The notes beneath the pieces were generated by a model. It was not told the DNA's origin. It saw only the letters and a list, made by a program, of their open reading frames with translations, and made no database searches. Positions 18,015-25,673 of a stretch of 45,268 bases of DNA are shown here, piece after piece; the stretch's first letter is position 1; each line of letters starts with the position of its first letter. Origin of the DNA: Rhodococcus maanshanensis NBRC 100610 (GTDB lineage: Bacteria; Actinomycetota; Actinomycetes; Mycobacteriales; Mycobacteriaceae); the NCBI RefSeq assembly GCF_001894865.1, contig NZ_BCXA01000054.1:1-45268 (forward strand). The letters run 5' to 3'. Position numbers and translations under genes: made by a program.

Positions 18015-18322
18015 GTCAGTGCCGCTCGAAGCGTTCCTGCCTGCCCATCTTGCGCAGCCGCACCCAGTCGCGCAGGCCGGCCGGGTCCCGGCGGTCGATC
18101 AGGAAGAACCAGCCGAAGCGCAGCCACTCCTGCGGCAGCAGTCGCCGCATGCCCGGCTGCGAGAGCAGGTACCCGCGGTTGCGATAGGTGTAGAACCGCT
18201 TCGTCTCGTTGTCCGGGTACTGGGTGTGCATCCGGCCGCCCAGGATCGGCTTGAACTCCTCGGCCCCGTTGGGATGCACATAGGCGGTCTGCAGGCAGGT
18301 GCCGAACGCCAGCCCGGAGCGG
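18015..18322. repeat. direct repeat copy 2 (3' end of intact glfT1)
   Basis: 308 bp matching 15457-15764 with one mismatch. Here the sequence continues without a break into the rest of glfT1, so this copy supplies the C-terminal third of the working gene. Confidence 0.95.
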
Positions 18323-18903
18323 ACCAGGCGGCGGTGCACCTCCACCTCGTCGCCGCGGACGAACAGGCGCAGGTCCGGGACCCCGACCGCGTCGACCGCG
18401 GCTGCGGAGAACAGCGCGCCGTTGAACAGGGAGGCGATTCCGGGAAGCAGGTCGTCGGTGCCGAGCTCCGAGCGCAGCCGCCGCCACTCGACGCCGCGAC
18501 GCAGCGGGAACGCCAGTCGGTCGGGGTCGTCGATGTCGCACACCACGGGGGAGACCTCGGACAGTCCGTGCCGGGTGGCGCAGTCGAGCAGGGTTGCGAG
18601 GACCTCGGGTCCCTCCGGGCGGCCGTCGTCGTCGGCCAGCCAGAGCCAGTCGGCGCCGAGGGACAGCGCGTACAGCATGCCGAGCGCGAACCCGCCCGCA
18701 CCTCCGAGGTTGTGCTTGGAGCCCAGGTAGGTGGCGGGCACGCCCGCACCCTCGACGAGTGCGCGCACCTCCGCCTCGTCGGCGTTGTCGACCACCACGA
18801 GGTGATCGAGTGGCCGGGACTGGGTGGAGAGCACCTTCAGCGACTCGGCGAGCAGCTCGCGGCGCTTGTGGGTGACCACCACGCCGATGATCCGTTCGGT
18901 CAC
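18016..18903 (-). CDS. glfT1: galactofuranosyltransferase GlfT1
   Basis: 295 residues (the M. tuberculosis enzyme has about 304). GlfT1 adds the first two Galf residues to the rhamnose-GlcNAc-decaprenyl linker, priming galactan synthesis for GlfT2. It shows IGVVVTHKRRELL (6-18), NLGGAGGF (65-72), the DDD metal site (91-93) and RGDEVEVHRR (183-192) in the acceptor region. The GTG start overlaps the wzt stop by 4 bp (18900-18903), so wzm-wzt-glfT1 is one operon. Codons from about 195 to the stop lie in the duplicated segment; the gene is intact, but its end has come with, or been rebuilt by, the neighbouring island. Confidence 0.94.
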   Translation of the reverse strand: MTERIIGVVVTHKRRELLAESLKVLSTQSRPLDHLVVVDNADEAEVRALVEGAGVPATYLGSKHNLGGAGGFALGMLYALSLGADWLWLADDDGRPEGPEVLATLLDCATRHGLSEVSPVVCDIDDPDRLAFPLRRGVEWRRLRSELGTDDLLPGIASLFNGALFSAAAVDAVGVPDLRLFVRGDEVEVHRRLVRSGLAFGTCLQTAYVHPNGAEEFKPILGGRMHTQYPDNETKRFYTYRNRGYLLSQPGMRRLLPQEWLRFGWFFLIDRRDPAGLRDWVRLRKMGRQERFERH

Positions 18904-19721
18904 CGGGTGTGTCCCGGTTCGGCCTGCTCGCGCTCCATCTCGGCGATGACGTGCCGCACGTGGTCGGCGGCATCGTCGCCCTCGTAGGCGCGCACGACGT
19001 CCTCGATCTCGCCGTGCATGCGCACCTGGCCGTGATCGATCCACATCGCGGTGTCGCACAGCTGGGCGAGGAACTCGTTGGAATGGCTCGCGAAGACCAG
19101 GATGCCGGAGCGCTCGACCAGCGCCTGCAGCCGCACCCGCGCCTTCTTCATGAACTCCGCGTCGACCGCGCCGATGCCCTCGTCGAGCAGCAGGATCTCC
19201 GGGTCGATGCTGGTCACCACGCCCATCGCGACCCGAACCCGCATGCCCGTCGAGTACGTGCGCAGCGGCATGGACAGGTACTCGCCCAGCTCGGTGAACT
19301 CGGCGATCTCGTCCATCTTCGCCAGCATCTGCTTGCGGGTCTGGCCGAGGAAGAGGCCGCGGATGATGATGTTCTCGTAGCCGGAGATCTCGGGGTCCAT
19401 GCCGACGCCGAGGTCGAACACCGGCGCAACCCGCCCGCGGATCCTGGCGCTGCCGCGCGACGGCTCGTAGATGCCGGACAGCAGCCGCAGCAGCGTGGAC
19501 TTGCCCGCGCCGTTGTGGCCGACCAGTCCGATCCGGTCGCCCTCCTTGAGCGAGAGGGTGATGTCGCGCAGGGCCTCGACCACAACGACGTCGGAGTCGT
19601 TTCGGCCGATCGCGCCGCCCGCCTTGCCGAGGAACGCCTTCTTCAGCGACCGCGACTTGGCGTCGAAGATCGGGAAGTCGACGCACGCGTTGTGCGTGTC
19701 GATGCTGACGTGCTTAGTCAT
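18900..19721 (-). CDS. wzt: galactan ABC exporter, ATPase subunit
   Basis: 273 residues, a single ABC ATPase domain of the O-antigen/teichoic-acid exporter type. Walker A is VGHNGAGKSTL (67-77), the signature is YSTGMRVRVAMG, Walker B is EILLLDEG, and the H-loop is ASHS. There is no C-terminal carbohydrate-binding extension. With Wzm it moves lipid-linked galactan across the membrane; the M. tuberculosis counterpart lies next to glfT1 in the same way. It is 15 bp downstream of wzm and overlaps glfT1. Confidence 0.94.
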   Translation of the reverse strand: MTKHVSIDTHNACVDFPIFDAKSRSLKKAFLGKAGGAIGRNDSDVVVVEALRDITLSLKEGDRIGLVGHNGAGKSTLLRLLSGIYEPSRGSARIRGRVAPVFDLGVGMDPEISGYENIIIRGLFLGQTRKQMLAKMDEIAEFTELGEYLSMPLRTYSTGMRVRVAMGVVTSIDPEILLLDEGIGAVDAEFMKKARVRLQALVERSGILVFASHSNEFLAQLCDTAMWIDHGQVRMHGEIEDVVRAYEGDDAADHVRHVIAEMEREQAEPGHTR

Positions 19722-19736
19722 CTGTGACCGCTCTCC

Positions 19737-20612
19737 CTAAACCCAGTAGGGCACGCGGGCCCGGTACTTGCGCAGTGCCACGAGCGCCAGCGCCCAGCCG
19801 ACCACGGTGATGCCGAGCACGATGTACCAGTGGTACAGCTGCTGGGGCTGCCCGATCATCGGCGCGCGGACGATCTCGAGGTAGTGGTAGAGCGGGTTGA
19901 GTTCGGCGATCCTCGCGCGATCGGCGACCGCGCCGCCCTGCGCGACGAGGCTCTGCGTGGTCCACATGATCGGCGTCAGCACGAACAGCAGCAGGGTCAT
20001 CGACGACAGGATCGGGGCGATGTCGCGGTAGCGGGTGGCGAAGATGCCGAAGACGATCGACACCCACACCGCGTTGAGCACGAGCAGGGCCACCGCCGGG
20101 ATCGCCGCGAGCGATGCCCAGCTCAGGTCTCGCCACACCCCGAACGCGACGACCATGATCACGTAGATGACCAGGTTGTGCGCGAAGAACAGCAGCTGCC
20201 GCCACACCAGGCGGTAGATGTGCACGCTCAACGCCGACGGCAGCTGTTTGATCAGGCCCTCGTTCGAGATGAACACCTCGGACCCCTCGATGATCGAGGC
20301 GTTGATCAGGTTCCACACGATCAGGCCGACCGTCACGTAGGGCAGGAACTGGTCGAGGGGGATGTCGAGCAGCGCCGCGTACAGGATGCCGATGGCGGTG
20401 GCCTGTACGCCGGTGGCGATGGTGATCCAGAACGGACCGATCACCGAGCGGCGGTAGCGCTGCTTGATGTCCTGCCAACCGAGGCTCAGCCACAGCTCGC
20501 GCTGCGCGAATCCGTCCCGCAGGTCCTTGAACGCGCGACGGAGGGTCTGCGAGTCGGAGACCGGGGGGACCTCGGTGGCCAATGCCTCGGATTCTGGGGC
20601 GGATGCTGACAC
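19737..20612 (-). CDS. wzm: galactan ABC exporter, permease subunit
   Basis: 291 residues of the ABC-2 polysaccharide exporter permease family. A cytoplasmic N-terminus carries [22 protein letters not shown], the typical amphipathic entry helix, and six helices follow. It is the first gene of the wzm-wzt-glfT1 operon. TAGGCT (minus strand, 20621-20626) lies 8 bases before the GTG, so the mRNA is probably leaderless or nearly so. Confidence 0.94.
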   Translation of the reverse strand: MSASAPESEALATEVPPVSDSQTLRRAFKDLRDGFAQRELWLSLGWQDIKQRYRRSVIGPFWITIATGVQATAIGILYAALLDIPLDQFLPYVTVGLIVWNLINASIIEGSEVFISNEGLIKQLPSALSVHIYRLVWRQLLFFAHNLVIYVIMVVAFGVWRDLSWASLAAIPAVALLVLNAVWVSIVFGIFATRYRDIAPILSSMTLLLFVLTPIMWTTQSLVAQGGAVADRARIAELNPLYHYLEIVRAPMIGQPQQLYHWYIVLGITVVGWALALVALRKYRARVPYWV

Positions 20613-20661
20613 GGAGACCGAGCCTACTGGTCGGCCGCGTGCGGCCGACCAGCCGCCACGG

Positions 20662-21255
20662 CTAGAGGTACTGGCCGGTACCCGAGCCCTGCTGCGGATT
20701 CTGGTGCCCGTGGCCTGCGGTCATGCCTGGTGGGAGCGCACTCTGGCGGATCTGCTCGAGCTGGGACCGCGCCGCCATCTGCTGGGCGAACAGCGCGGTC
20801 TGGATGCCGTGGAACAGGCCCTCGAGCCAGCCGACGAGCTGCGCCTGCGCGATCCGCAGTTCCGCGTCGGACGGCACGGTGTCGTCGGTGAACGGCAGGG
20901 TCAGCCGTTCGAGCTCGTCGCGGAGTTCGGGGGCGAGGCCCTGCTCGAGCTCGCGGATCGAGGATTTGTGGATCTCCTTGAGCCGGTTCCTGCTGGCGTC
21001 GTCGAGCGGTGCCGCGCGGACCTCCTCGAGGAGTTGCTTGATCATGGTGCCGATCCGCATCACCTTGGCCGGCTGCTCGACCATGTCCGCGATCGACTCG
21101 CCGTTCTCGCCGCCCTCCCCGTTGGCGCGCCCCGCGCCCGCGAAGCCGGTCTCGGCCGGCCCCGATCCGACACCGGGGAGGCCTGCGGCGGCCACCATCA
21201 TGGGTTGCCCATCGGGTCCGATCACGACCACCTGCTCATTGTCCGGTTGCGTCAT
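20662..21255 (-). CDS. bpa: bacterial proteasome activator Bpa/PafE
   Basis: 197 residues. The central four-helix region (about 55-170) matches the Bpa family, including [20 protein letters not shown] and [23 protein letters not shown]. The C-terminus ends GQYL, the motif that docks into the 20S proteasome pockets. Bpa forms a dodecameric ring that opens the proteasome without ATP to degrade unfolded proteins. The N-terminal 50 residues are low-complexity (Gly/Glu-rich). It is a single-gene unit downstream of wzm on the same strand but with its own promoter side near 21260, where a TACAAG-like element lies close to the ATG. Confidence 0.95.
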   Translation of the reverse strand: MTQPDNEQVVVIGPDGQPMMVAAAGLPGVGSGPAETGFAGAGRANGEGGENGESIADMVEQPAKVMRIGTMIKQLLEEVRAAPLDDASRNRLKEIHKSSIRELEQGLAPELRDELERLTLPFTDDTVPSDAELRIAQAQLVGWLEGLFHGIQTALFAQQMAARSQLEQIRQSALPPGMTAGHGHQNPQQGSGTGQYL

Positions 21256-21438
21256 GGCTCCATCTTGTATCAGGAGGGGAGCCCGCGCATCGGCCGACGG
21301 CGAACCGATGCGCGGGTTTCGACGCGCGGCGGGGGAGTCGGAAAAGTTTGTGTTGTATGCAGTTACAGATACTGTGATGCCTCACAATCCGGCCATCCGC
21401 ATCGCACCGATTCGAAATTAGGTCCTAGGCTGTCGGGC

Positions 21439-22641
21439 ATGGCATACGACGTCGCCCGGGTGCGGGGACTTATCCCTTCGCTCGGAGACGGTTGGATCCA
21501 CCTCGATCCTCAGGCAGGCATGCTGCATCCGGATTCGGTGTCCACCGCGGTGTCGACCGCATTCCGTGGTTCCGCGGCCTCCCACACCGGCAGGCACGTC
21601 TCCGCGCGGCGCAGCGCCGCGACCCTCGACGCGGCCCGTGAGGCCGTCGCCGATCTCGTCGGCGGCGACCCGGCGGGCGTGGTGCTCGGCCAGGACCGGG
21701 CCGTGCTGTTGGCGTGGCTGGCCGAGGCGCTCAGCTCGAGGCTCGGCCTCGGCACCGGGGTTGTGCTCTCCCGGCTCGACGAGGAAGCCAACGTCGCGCC
21801 CTGGTTGCGGGTGGCGAATCGCTATGGCGCGCAGGTTCGTTGGGCCGAGGTCGAGATCGACACCTGTGACCTGCCCAGCTGGCAGTTCGCCGAGCTGATC
21901 GGGTCGACGACGCGACTGGTCGCGCTGACCGCGGCCTCCCCGATCGTCGGGTCGGCGCCGGACGTGCGGGTGGCGGCGGACCGGATCCACGAGGTCGGCG
22001 GCCTGCTGGTCGCGGACGCCGTCGCGGCGGCGCCCTACGCACACGTCGACATCCACGAGATGGGCGCCGACGTGCTCGCGGTGAACGCGCCGAGCTGGGG
22101 CGGCCCGCAGATCGGCGCCCTGGTCTTCCGCGAACCCGCACTGCTCGACAAGATCCCCGCGATCTCGTTGAACCCGTACGCCACCGGGCCGGAGCGGCTG
22201 GAGATGGGCGGGCACCAGTACGCCCTGCTCGCCGGGCTGACGGCCTCGATCGACTACCTGGCCGGGCTGGACGAGACCGCCCGCGGCAGCCGCAGGGAGC
22301 GGCTGGAGACCTCGATCAGTTCGCTGCAGGACTACCACGACCGGATCTTCGACTACCTGATGGCGTCGCTGCGCCGGCTGCCCCAGGTGATGCTGATCGG
22401 CACCTCACACAGCCGCGTGCCGACCATCAGCTTCACGGTCGCCGGGGTGCCCGCGGAGAAGGTGTCGCTGCACTTCGCCGAGCGCCGGATCGGGACGCTC
22501 GTCGGCGAGCGCGGCGGCAGCAGGCTGCTGGACTCGCTCGGGGTCAGCGACGAGGGCGGCGCCGTGACGATCGGCCTGGCGCCCTACACGACCCGATACG
22601 AGATCGATCAGCTCGTGCGCGCCGTCGCCGCCCTCGGCTGA
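21439..22641 (+). CDS. cysteine desulfurase-like protein without the PLP lysine
   Basis: 400 residues with the fold-type I layout of SufS/CsdA-like enzymes throughout ([14 protein letters not shown] at the N-terminus, [22 protein letters not shown] at about 209-230). In SufS this stretch reads S-x-H-K; here it is N-A-P-S (216-219), so the PLP-binding lysine and the preceding histidine are missing. The DAVAAAPY stretch also lacks the usual DGAQ-H pair. It should therefore not work as a normal desulfurase. The homologue Rv3778c in the same relative position suggests a conserved non-canonical role. TAGGCT at 21426-21431 lies 7 bases before the ATG, which suggests a leaderless start. Confidence 0.82.
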   Translation: MAYDVARVRGLIPSLGDGWIHLDPQAGMLHPDSVSTAVSTAFRGSAASHTGRHVSARRSAATLDAAREAVADLVGGDPAGVVLGQDRAVLLAWLAEALSSRLGLGTGVVLSRLDEEANVAPWLRVANRYGAQVRWAEVEIDTCDLPSWQFAELIGSTTRLVALTAASPIVGSAPDVRVAADRIHEVGGLLVADAVAAAPYAHVDIHEMGADVLAVNAPSWGGPQIGALVFREPALLDKIPAISLNPYATGPERLEMGGHQYALLAGLTASIDYLAGLDETARGSRRERLETSISSLQDYHDRIFDYLMASLRRLPQVMLIGTSHSRVPTISFTVAGVPAEKVSLHFAERRIGTLVGERGGSRLLDSLGVSDEGGAVTIGLAPYTTRYEIDQLVRAVAALG

Positions 22642-22647
22642 TCGGCC

Positions 22648-23634
22648 TCAGCCGAGCGTCAGCACGACCTTGCCGACGGTCTCGGGCGCGTCCAGCAGGG
22701 CGTGGGCCCGCGCGGCCTCGGTGATCGGCAGCTCCGCGTGCACGACCGGCCGGACGACGCCGTCCGCGACCATCGGCCAGAGGCGTTCGGTGACCGCGGC
22801 GACGATGGCGGCCTTGCTCGAGCGCCCGGTCTCCGGCCTGCCGCGCAGGCCCGTCGCGAACACCCGGCCCCGCTTGGCGAGCAGCTTGCCCAGGTCCAGC
22901 TCGCCGACCCGGCCGCCCTGCATGCCGATGACGCAGAGCTGGCCGTCCTTGGCCATGGCATCGATGTTGCGACCGAGGTAGGCGCCGCCCATGTTGTCGA
23001 GGATCAGGTCGGCGCCGCCCCGCGGGGTCCCGGACAGCGCGGCCACGAAGTCGTCCTCGCGATAGTTGACGGTGATCGACGCGCCGAGTCGACGGCACAC
23101 AGCCAGCTTGTGCTCGGAGCCGGCCGTCGCGGCGACGGTGGCGCCGAGGGCGGCAGCCACCTGGATCGCGTGGGTGCCGATGCCGCCCCCTCCGCCGTGG
23201 ATCAACACCACCTGTCCCGCCTGTAGGCCTGCGATCATCACCAGGTTCGACCACACCGTGCAGGCCACCTCGGGCAGCGCCGCCGCCGTGATCAGGTCCA
23301 GGCCATCGGGCACCGGCAGGAGCTGGGTCGCCGGGACCGCAACGCGCTGCGCGTAACCGCCGCCGGAGAGCAGCGCGCACACCGGGTCGCCGACCGCCCA
23401 GCCGCGCACGCCGTCGCCGAGTTCGGCGATGGTGCCCGAACATTCGAGCCCGAGGATCTCGCTGGCCCCCGGCGGCGGGGGATACAGGCCCTCCCGCTGC
23501 AACAGATCGGCGCGGTTGACAGCCGTCGCCGCGACGTCGATGAGGACCTGGCCCTGCCCCGGCCGCGGATCGGGGACCTCGGTCCAGTCGAGCACCTCGG
23601 GTCCGCCGGGGCCGGTCACGGTGATGGCGCGCAT
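22648..23634 (-). CDS. NADPH:quinone oxidoreductase, zinc-independent MDR family
   Basis: 328 residues. It has a GroES-like N-terminal domain followed by a Rossmann domain with LIHGGGGGIGTHAIQVA. The medium-chain reductase zinc ligands are absent, as in Qor/TED2/PIG3-type enzymes. It probably reduces quinones or enones with NADPH in the cytoplasm. ATG 23634 gives the standard MRAITVTGPGGPEVL start. It is convergent with the desulfurase-like gene (6 bp apart) and divergent from the flavoenzyme gene. The M. tuberculosis order Rv3777-Rv3778c is the same. Confidence 0.9.
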   Translation of the reverse strand: MRAITVTGPGGPEVLDWTEVPDPRPGQGQVLIDVAATAVNRADLLQREGLYPPPPGASEILGLECSGTIAELGDGVRGWAVGDPVCALLSGGGYAQRVAVPATQLLPVPDGLDLITAAALPEVACTVWSNLVMIAGLQAGQVVLIHGGGGGIGTHAIQVAAALGATVAATAGSEHKLAVCRRLGASITVNYREDDFVAALSGTPRGGADLILDNMGGAYLGRNIDAMAKDGQLCVIGMQGGRVGELDLGKLLAKRGRVFATGLRGRPETGRSSKAAIVAAVTERLWPMVADGVVRPVVHAELPITEAARAHALLDAPETVGKVVLTLG

Positions 23635-23736
23635 GGTGACGACGCTAGCCCCGCGGCCGCCCCGCTGTCGCGGGAGCGGCCGAACCGATGCGCCACCCCC
23701 TCCCGTCGGGGGCCGAGACCCGCTAGCGTCACGTGG

Positions 23737-24918
23737 GTGACCTACTTCGGCAACATGCAGAACGAGATCTACCTGTCCGGGGTCGGCGGCGCCAGGCCCG
23801 AACTGCCGATGACCGCGGCCGGGCTCGAGGAGCTGGCCTCGACCACGCTGTCGCCGGAGGCCTTCGCCTACATCGCGGGCAGCGCTTCGAGCGAGCGGAC
23901 CGCGGCCGCGAACCTGGCCGCATTCGAGCGGCACGCGATCGTGCCCCGGATGCTGCGCGGGACCGCGGCCCCGGACGCGCGGGACCTGAGCGTGGAGGTG
24001 CTCGGCACCAGGCTGGCGGCGCCGGTGCTGACCGCGCCCGTCGGTGTCCTCGAACTGGTGCACGAGAACGCGGAGCTCGCGGTCGGCGAGGCCGCCGACG
24101 AGCTCGGGATCGGTTCGGTGCTGTCCACGGCGTCCTCCACCCCCATCGAGCAGGTCGGCGCGGTTTCCGGCGAGAACTGGTGGTATCAGCTGTACTGGCC
24201 GTCCGACGACGAGGTGGCGCAGTCGCTCGTGCGCCGGGCCGAGGCGGCGGGCGCGAAGGCGATCGTGCTCACCGCCGATACCCCGGGAATGGGATGGCGC
24301 CCACGAGATCTCGAGCTGGGTCATCTGCCGTTCCTGCAGGGCAAGGGGATCGCGAACTACCTCACCGACCCCGTTTTCCGATCCCGGCTCCCCGGTGCGC
24401 CGGAGGACAGCGCCGAGGCGATGCAGATGGCCGTGCTCACCTGGGTGTCGATGTTCGGGAACCACACCCTGCGGCCTGCGGACGTGACCCGGCTGCGGGA
24501 GTGGACGGACCTGCCGATCGCGGTCAAGGGCATCGTGCACCCGGACGACGCGAGGGCGGTGGTCGACGCGGGCGCGGCGGGCGTGGTGGTGAGCAACCAC
24601 GGCGGCAGACAGGTGGACGGTGCGATCGCCGCGCTCGATGCCCTCGCGCCGGTGGCCGCGGCGGTGGGCGACCATGCGGATGTGTTGCTGGACTCGGGAA
24701 TTCGGTGCGGCGCCGACGTGCTCACGGCGTTGGCGCTCGGAGCGGACGCGGTGCTCTACGGCAGGCCGTGGGTGTACGGGCTCGGCCTCGCTGGCAAGGC
24801 GGGCGCCAAGCACGCGCTGCGAATTCTGCTGGCGGATTTCGACCTGACGCTCGGGTTGGCAGGGTTCGCCGGCGTCGCCGAGATCGACACCTCCGCGCTG
24901 CGCGCCGTCTCCGGCTGA
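23737..24918 (+). CDS. FMN-dependent alpha-hydroxy-acid oxidising enzyme, lactate 2-monooxygenase-like
   Basis: 393 residues, a TIM-barrel flavoenzyme of the glycolate oxidase/lactate dehydrogenase family. The N-terminus (FGNMQNEIY, AFAYIAGSASSERT) and the length match lactate 2-monooxygenase (394 residues in M. smegmatis). The catalytic His lies in SNHGGRQVDGA (around residue 288), with VKGIVHPDDARAVVD before and LDSGIRCGADVL and LYGRPWVYG after it, forming the phosphate site. It may oxidise L-lactate or a similar 2-hydroxy acid. TAGCGT at 23724-23729 lies 7 bases before the GTG, so the transcript is probably leaderless. Confidence 0.88.
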   Translation: MTYFGNMQNEIYLSGVGGARPELPMTAAGLEELASTTLSPEAFAYIAGSASSERTAAANLAAFERHAIVPRMLRGTAAPDARDLSVEVLGTRLAAPVLTAPVGVLELVHENAELAVGEAADELGIGSVLSTASSTPIEQVGAVSGENWWYQLYWPSDDEVAQSLVRRAEAAGAKAIVLTADTPGMGWRPRDLELGHLPFLQGKGIANYLTDPVFRSRLPGAPEDSAEAMQMAVLTWVSMFGNHTLRPADVTRLREWTDLPIAVKGIVHPDDARAVVDAGAAGVVVSNHGGRQVDGAIAALDALAPVAAAVGDHADVLLDSGIRCGADVLTALALGADAVLYGRPWVYGLGLAGKAGAKHALRILLADFDLTLGLAGFAGVAEIDTSALRAVSG

Positions 24919-24930
24919 GGCGACGCCTCT

Positions 24931-24950
24931 TTCATACCGAGCGGTATGAA
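24931..24950. promoter_or_regulatory. perfect palindromic operator upstream of the marR gene
   Basis: TTCATACCG and CGGTATGAA flank AG: a 20-bp palindrome with 9-bp perfect arms. It lies 17 bp upstream of the TAGAAT -10 (24968-24973) and overlaps the expected -35 position, so bound repressor would block transcription. The adjacent MarR protein is the likeliest ligand. A similar half-site occurs at 45099. Confidence 0.75.
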
Positions 24951-24967
24951 TCATGAGCGCAGGCAAC

Positions 24968-24973
24968 TAGAAT
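24968..24973 (+). promoter_or_regulatory. -10 element of the marR gene
   Basis: TAGAAT ends 6 bases before the GTG at 24980, placing the expected transcription start at or next to the first base of the gene: a leaderless mRNA. Confidence 0.65.
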
Positions 24974-24979
24974 GGTTGT

Positions 24980-25474
24980 GTGACAACACAGATCGACGGT
25001 TCTGAGGACGAGGCCCCTCGCTGGCTCGACGACGCGGAGATGGCCGCCTGGCGCGCCTTCATCGACGGCTCCCAGCGGCTGATGGGATTACTCAACCGGG
25101 AGTTACAGGACCGGCACGGGCTCACCACGGCCGACTATCGCATTCTCGTGATGCTGTCCGAGTCGCCGGACGGGTCGGTCCGGATGAGCGATCTCGCGGA
25201 TGGCGTGATCTCCTCACGCAGCAAGCTGACCCACCAGATCCGCCGGATGGAGGCGGACGGGATGGTCACCAGGAACACCTGCCTCGACGACGGCCGGGGG
25301 GTGCTGGCGATCCTCACCGAGGAGGGGCGCCGACGGCTCGAGGAGGCGGCCCCGACGCACGTGCGCGGGGTGCGTCGCTATCTCGTCGATCTCCTGGACG
25401 CGGACGAGCTGACGAGCGTCGAGAGGGTGTTCACCAAGGTGAACACGGCCATCGGAGAGCGATCGGCCGGCTGA
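24980..25474 (+). CDS. MarR family transcriptional regulator
   Basis: 164 residues. The winged helix-turn-helix core spans about 45-115 (LTTADYRILVMLSES, VRMSDLADGVISSRSKLTHQIRRMEADGMV, then the wing DGRGVLAILTEEGRR), with dimerisation helices at both ends. It probably represses its own promoter through the palindrome at 24931-24950. The flavoenzyme gene ends 12 bp before that palindrome, so the regulator's other targets are not obvious from position. Confidence 0.92.
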   Translation: MTTQIDGSEDEAPRWLDDAEMAAWRAFIDGSQRLMGLLNRELQDRHGLTTADYRILVMLSESPDGSVRMSDLADGVISSRSKLTHQIRRMEADGMVTRNTCLDDGRGVLAILTEEGRRRLEEAAPTHVRGVRRYLVDLLDADELTSVERVFTKVNTAIGERSAG

Positions 25475-25526
25475 CCCTGCGCGGTGGATTCCGCCGGGAA
25501 CCGGGGGTGCCGTTAGGATCTGCGAT

Positions 25527-25614
25527 GGAAGCGTGGCAGAGCGGCCGAATGCACTCGCCTTGAAAGCGAGCGTCGTGAAAGCGACCGGGGGTTCAAATCC
25601 CTCCGCTTCCGCCA
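25527..25614 (+). tRNA. tRNA-Ser(UGA)
   Basis: Acceptor GGAAGCG pairs with CGCTTCC. The anticodon stem-loop is CTCGC-CTTGAAA-GCGAG, with anticodon TGA. There is a long variable arm (class II), the T-loop GTTCAAATC, and CCA is encoded at 25612-25614. Confidence 0.96.
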
Positions 25615-25620
25615 AGCAGA

Positions 25621-25656
25621 AACGGCTCCGACCAGGTGTCCCTGGTCGGAGCCGTT
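25621..25656. terminator. strong terminator between tRNA-Ser and hisC
   Basis: A perfect 15-bp stem: AACGGCTCCGACCAG (25621-25635) pairs with CTGGTCGGAGCCGTT (25642-25656), with a 6-base loop. It serves the tRNA and the convergent aminotransferase gene. Confidence 0.88.
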
Positions 25657-25673
25657 GTGCGTGGTACGGAATC

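Larger units (their letters stand above)
15765..18322 (+). mobile_element. defence island between glfT1 direct repeats
   Basis: The repeat offset is 2558 bp, so one repeat copy plus the intervening DNA form a 2558-bp unit. It contains about 210 bp of unrecognised DNA, an AAA ATPase gene, an rloB gene, about 90 bp of AT-richer DNA and a full 3' end of glfT1 that restores the gene. The two genes have visibly lower GC (about half by eye) than the flanks (about two thirds or more). No integrase, transposase or terminal inverted repeats are present. Insertion by single crossover of a circular molecule carrying the glfT1 3' end would give exactly this arrangement; the mechanism is inferred. Confidence 0.75.

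Noticed and set aside
18016-19686. A 556-codon minus-strand frame spanning wzt and glfT1
   Set aside because: Its first half is a frame shadow of wzt; only the part from GTG 18903 is real and is glfT1. The fusion is an artefact of the absence of stops.
22648-24966. A 772-codon minus-strand frame
   Set aside because: Only the part from ATG 23634 is a recognisable protein (quinone reductase); the upstream extension is antisense to the flavoenzyme gene.
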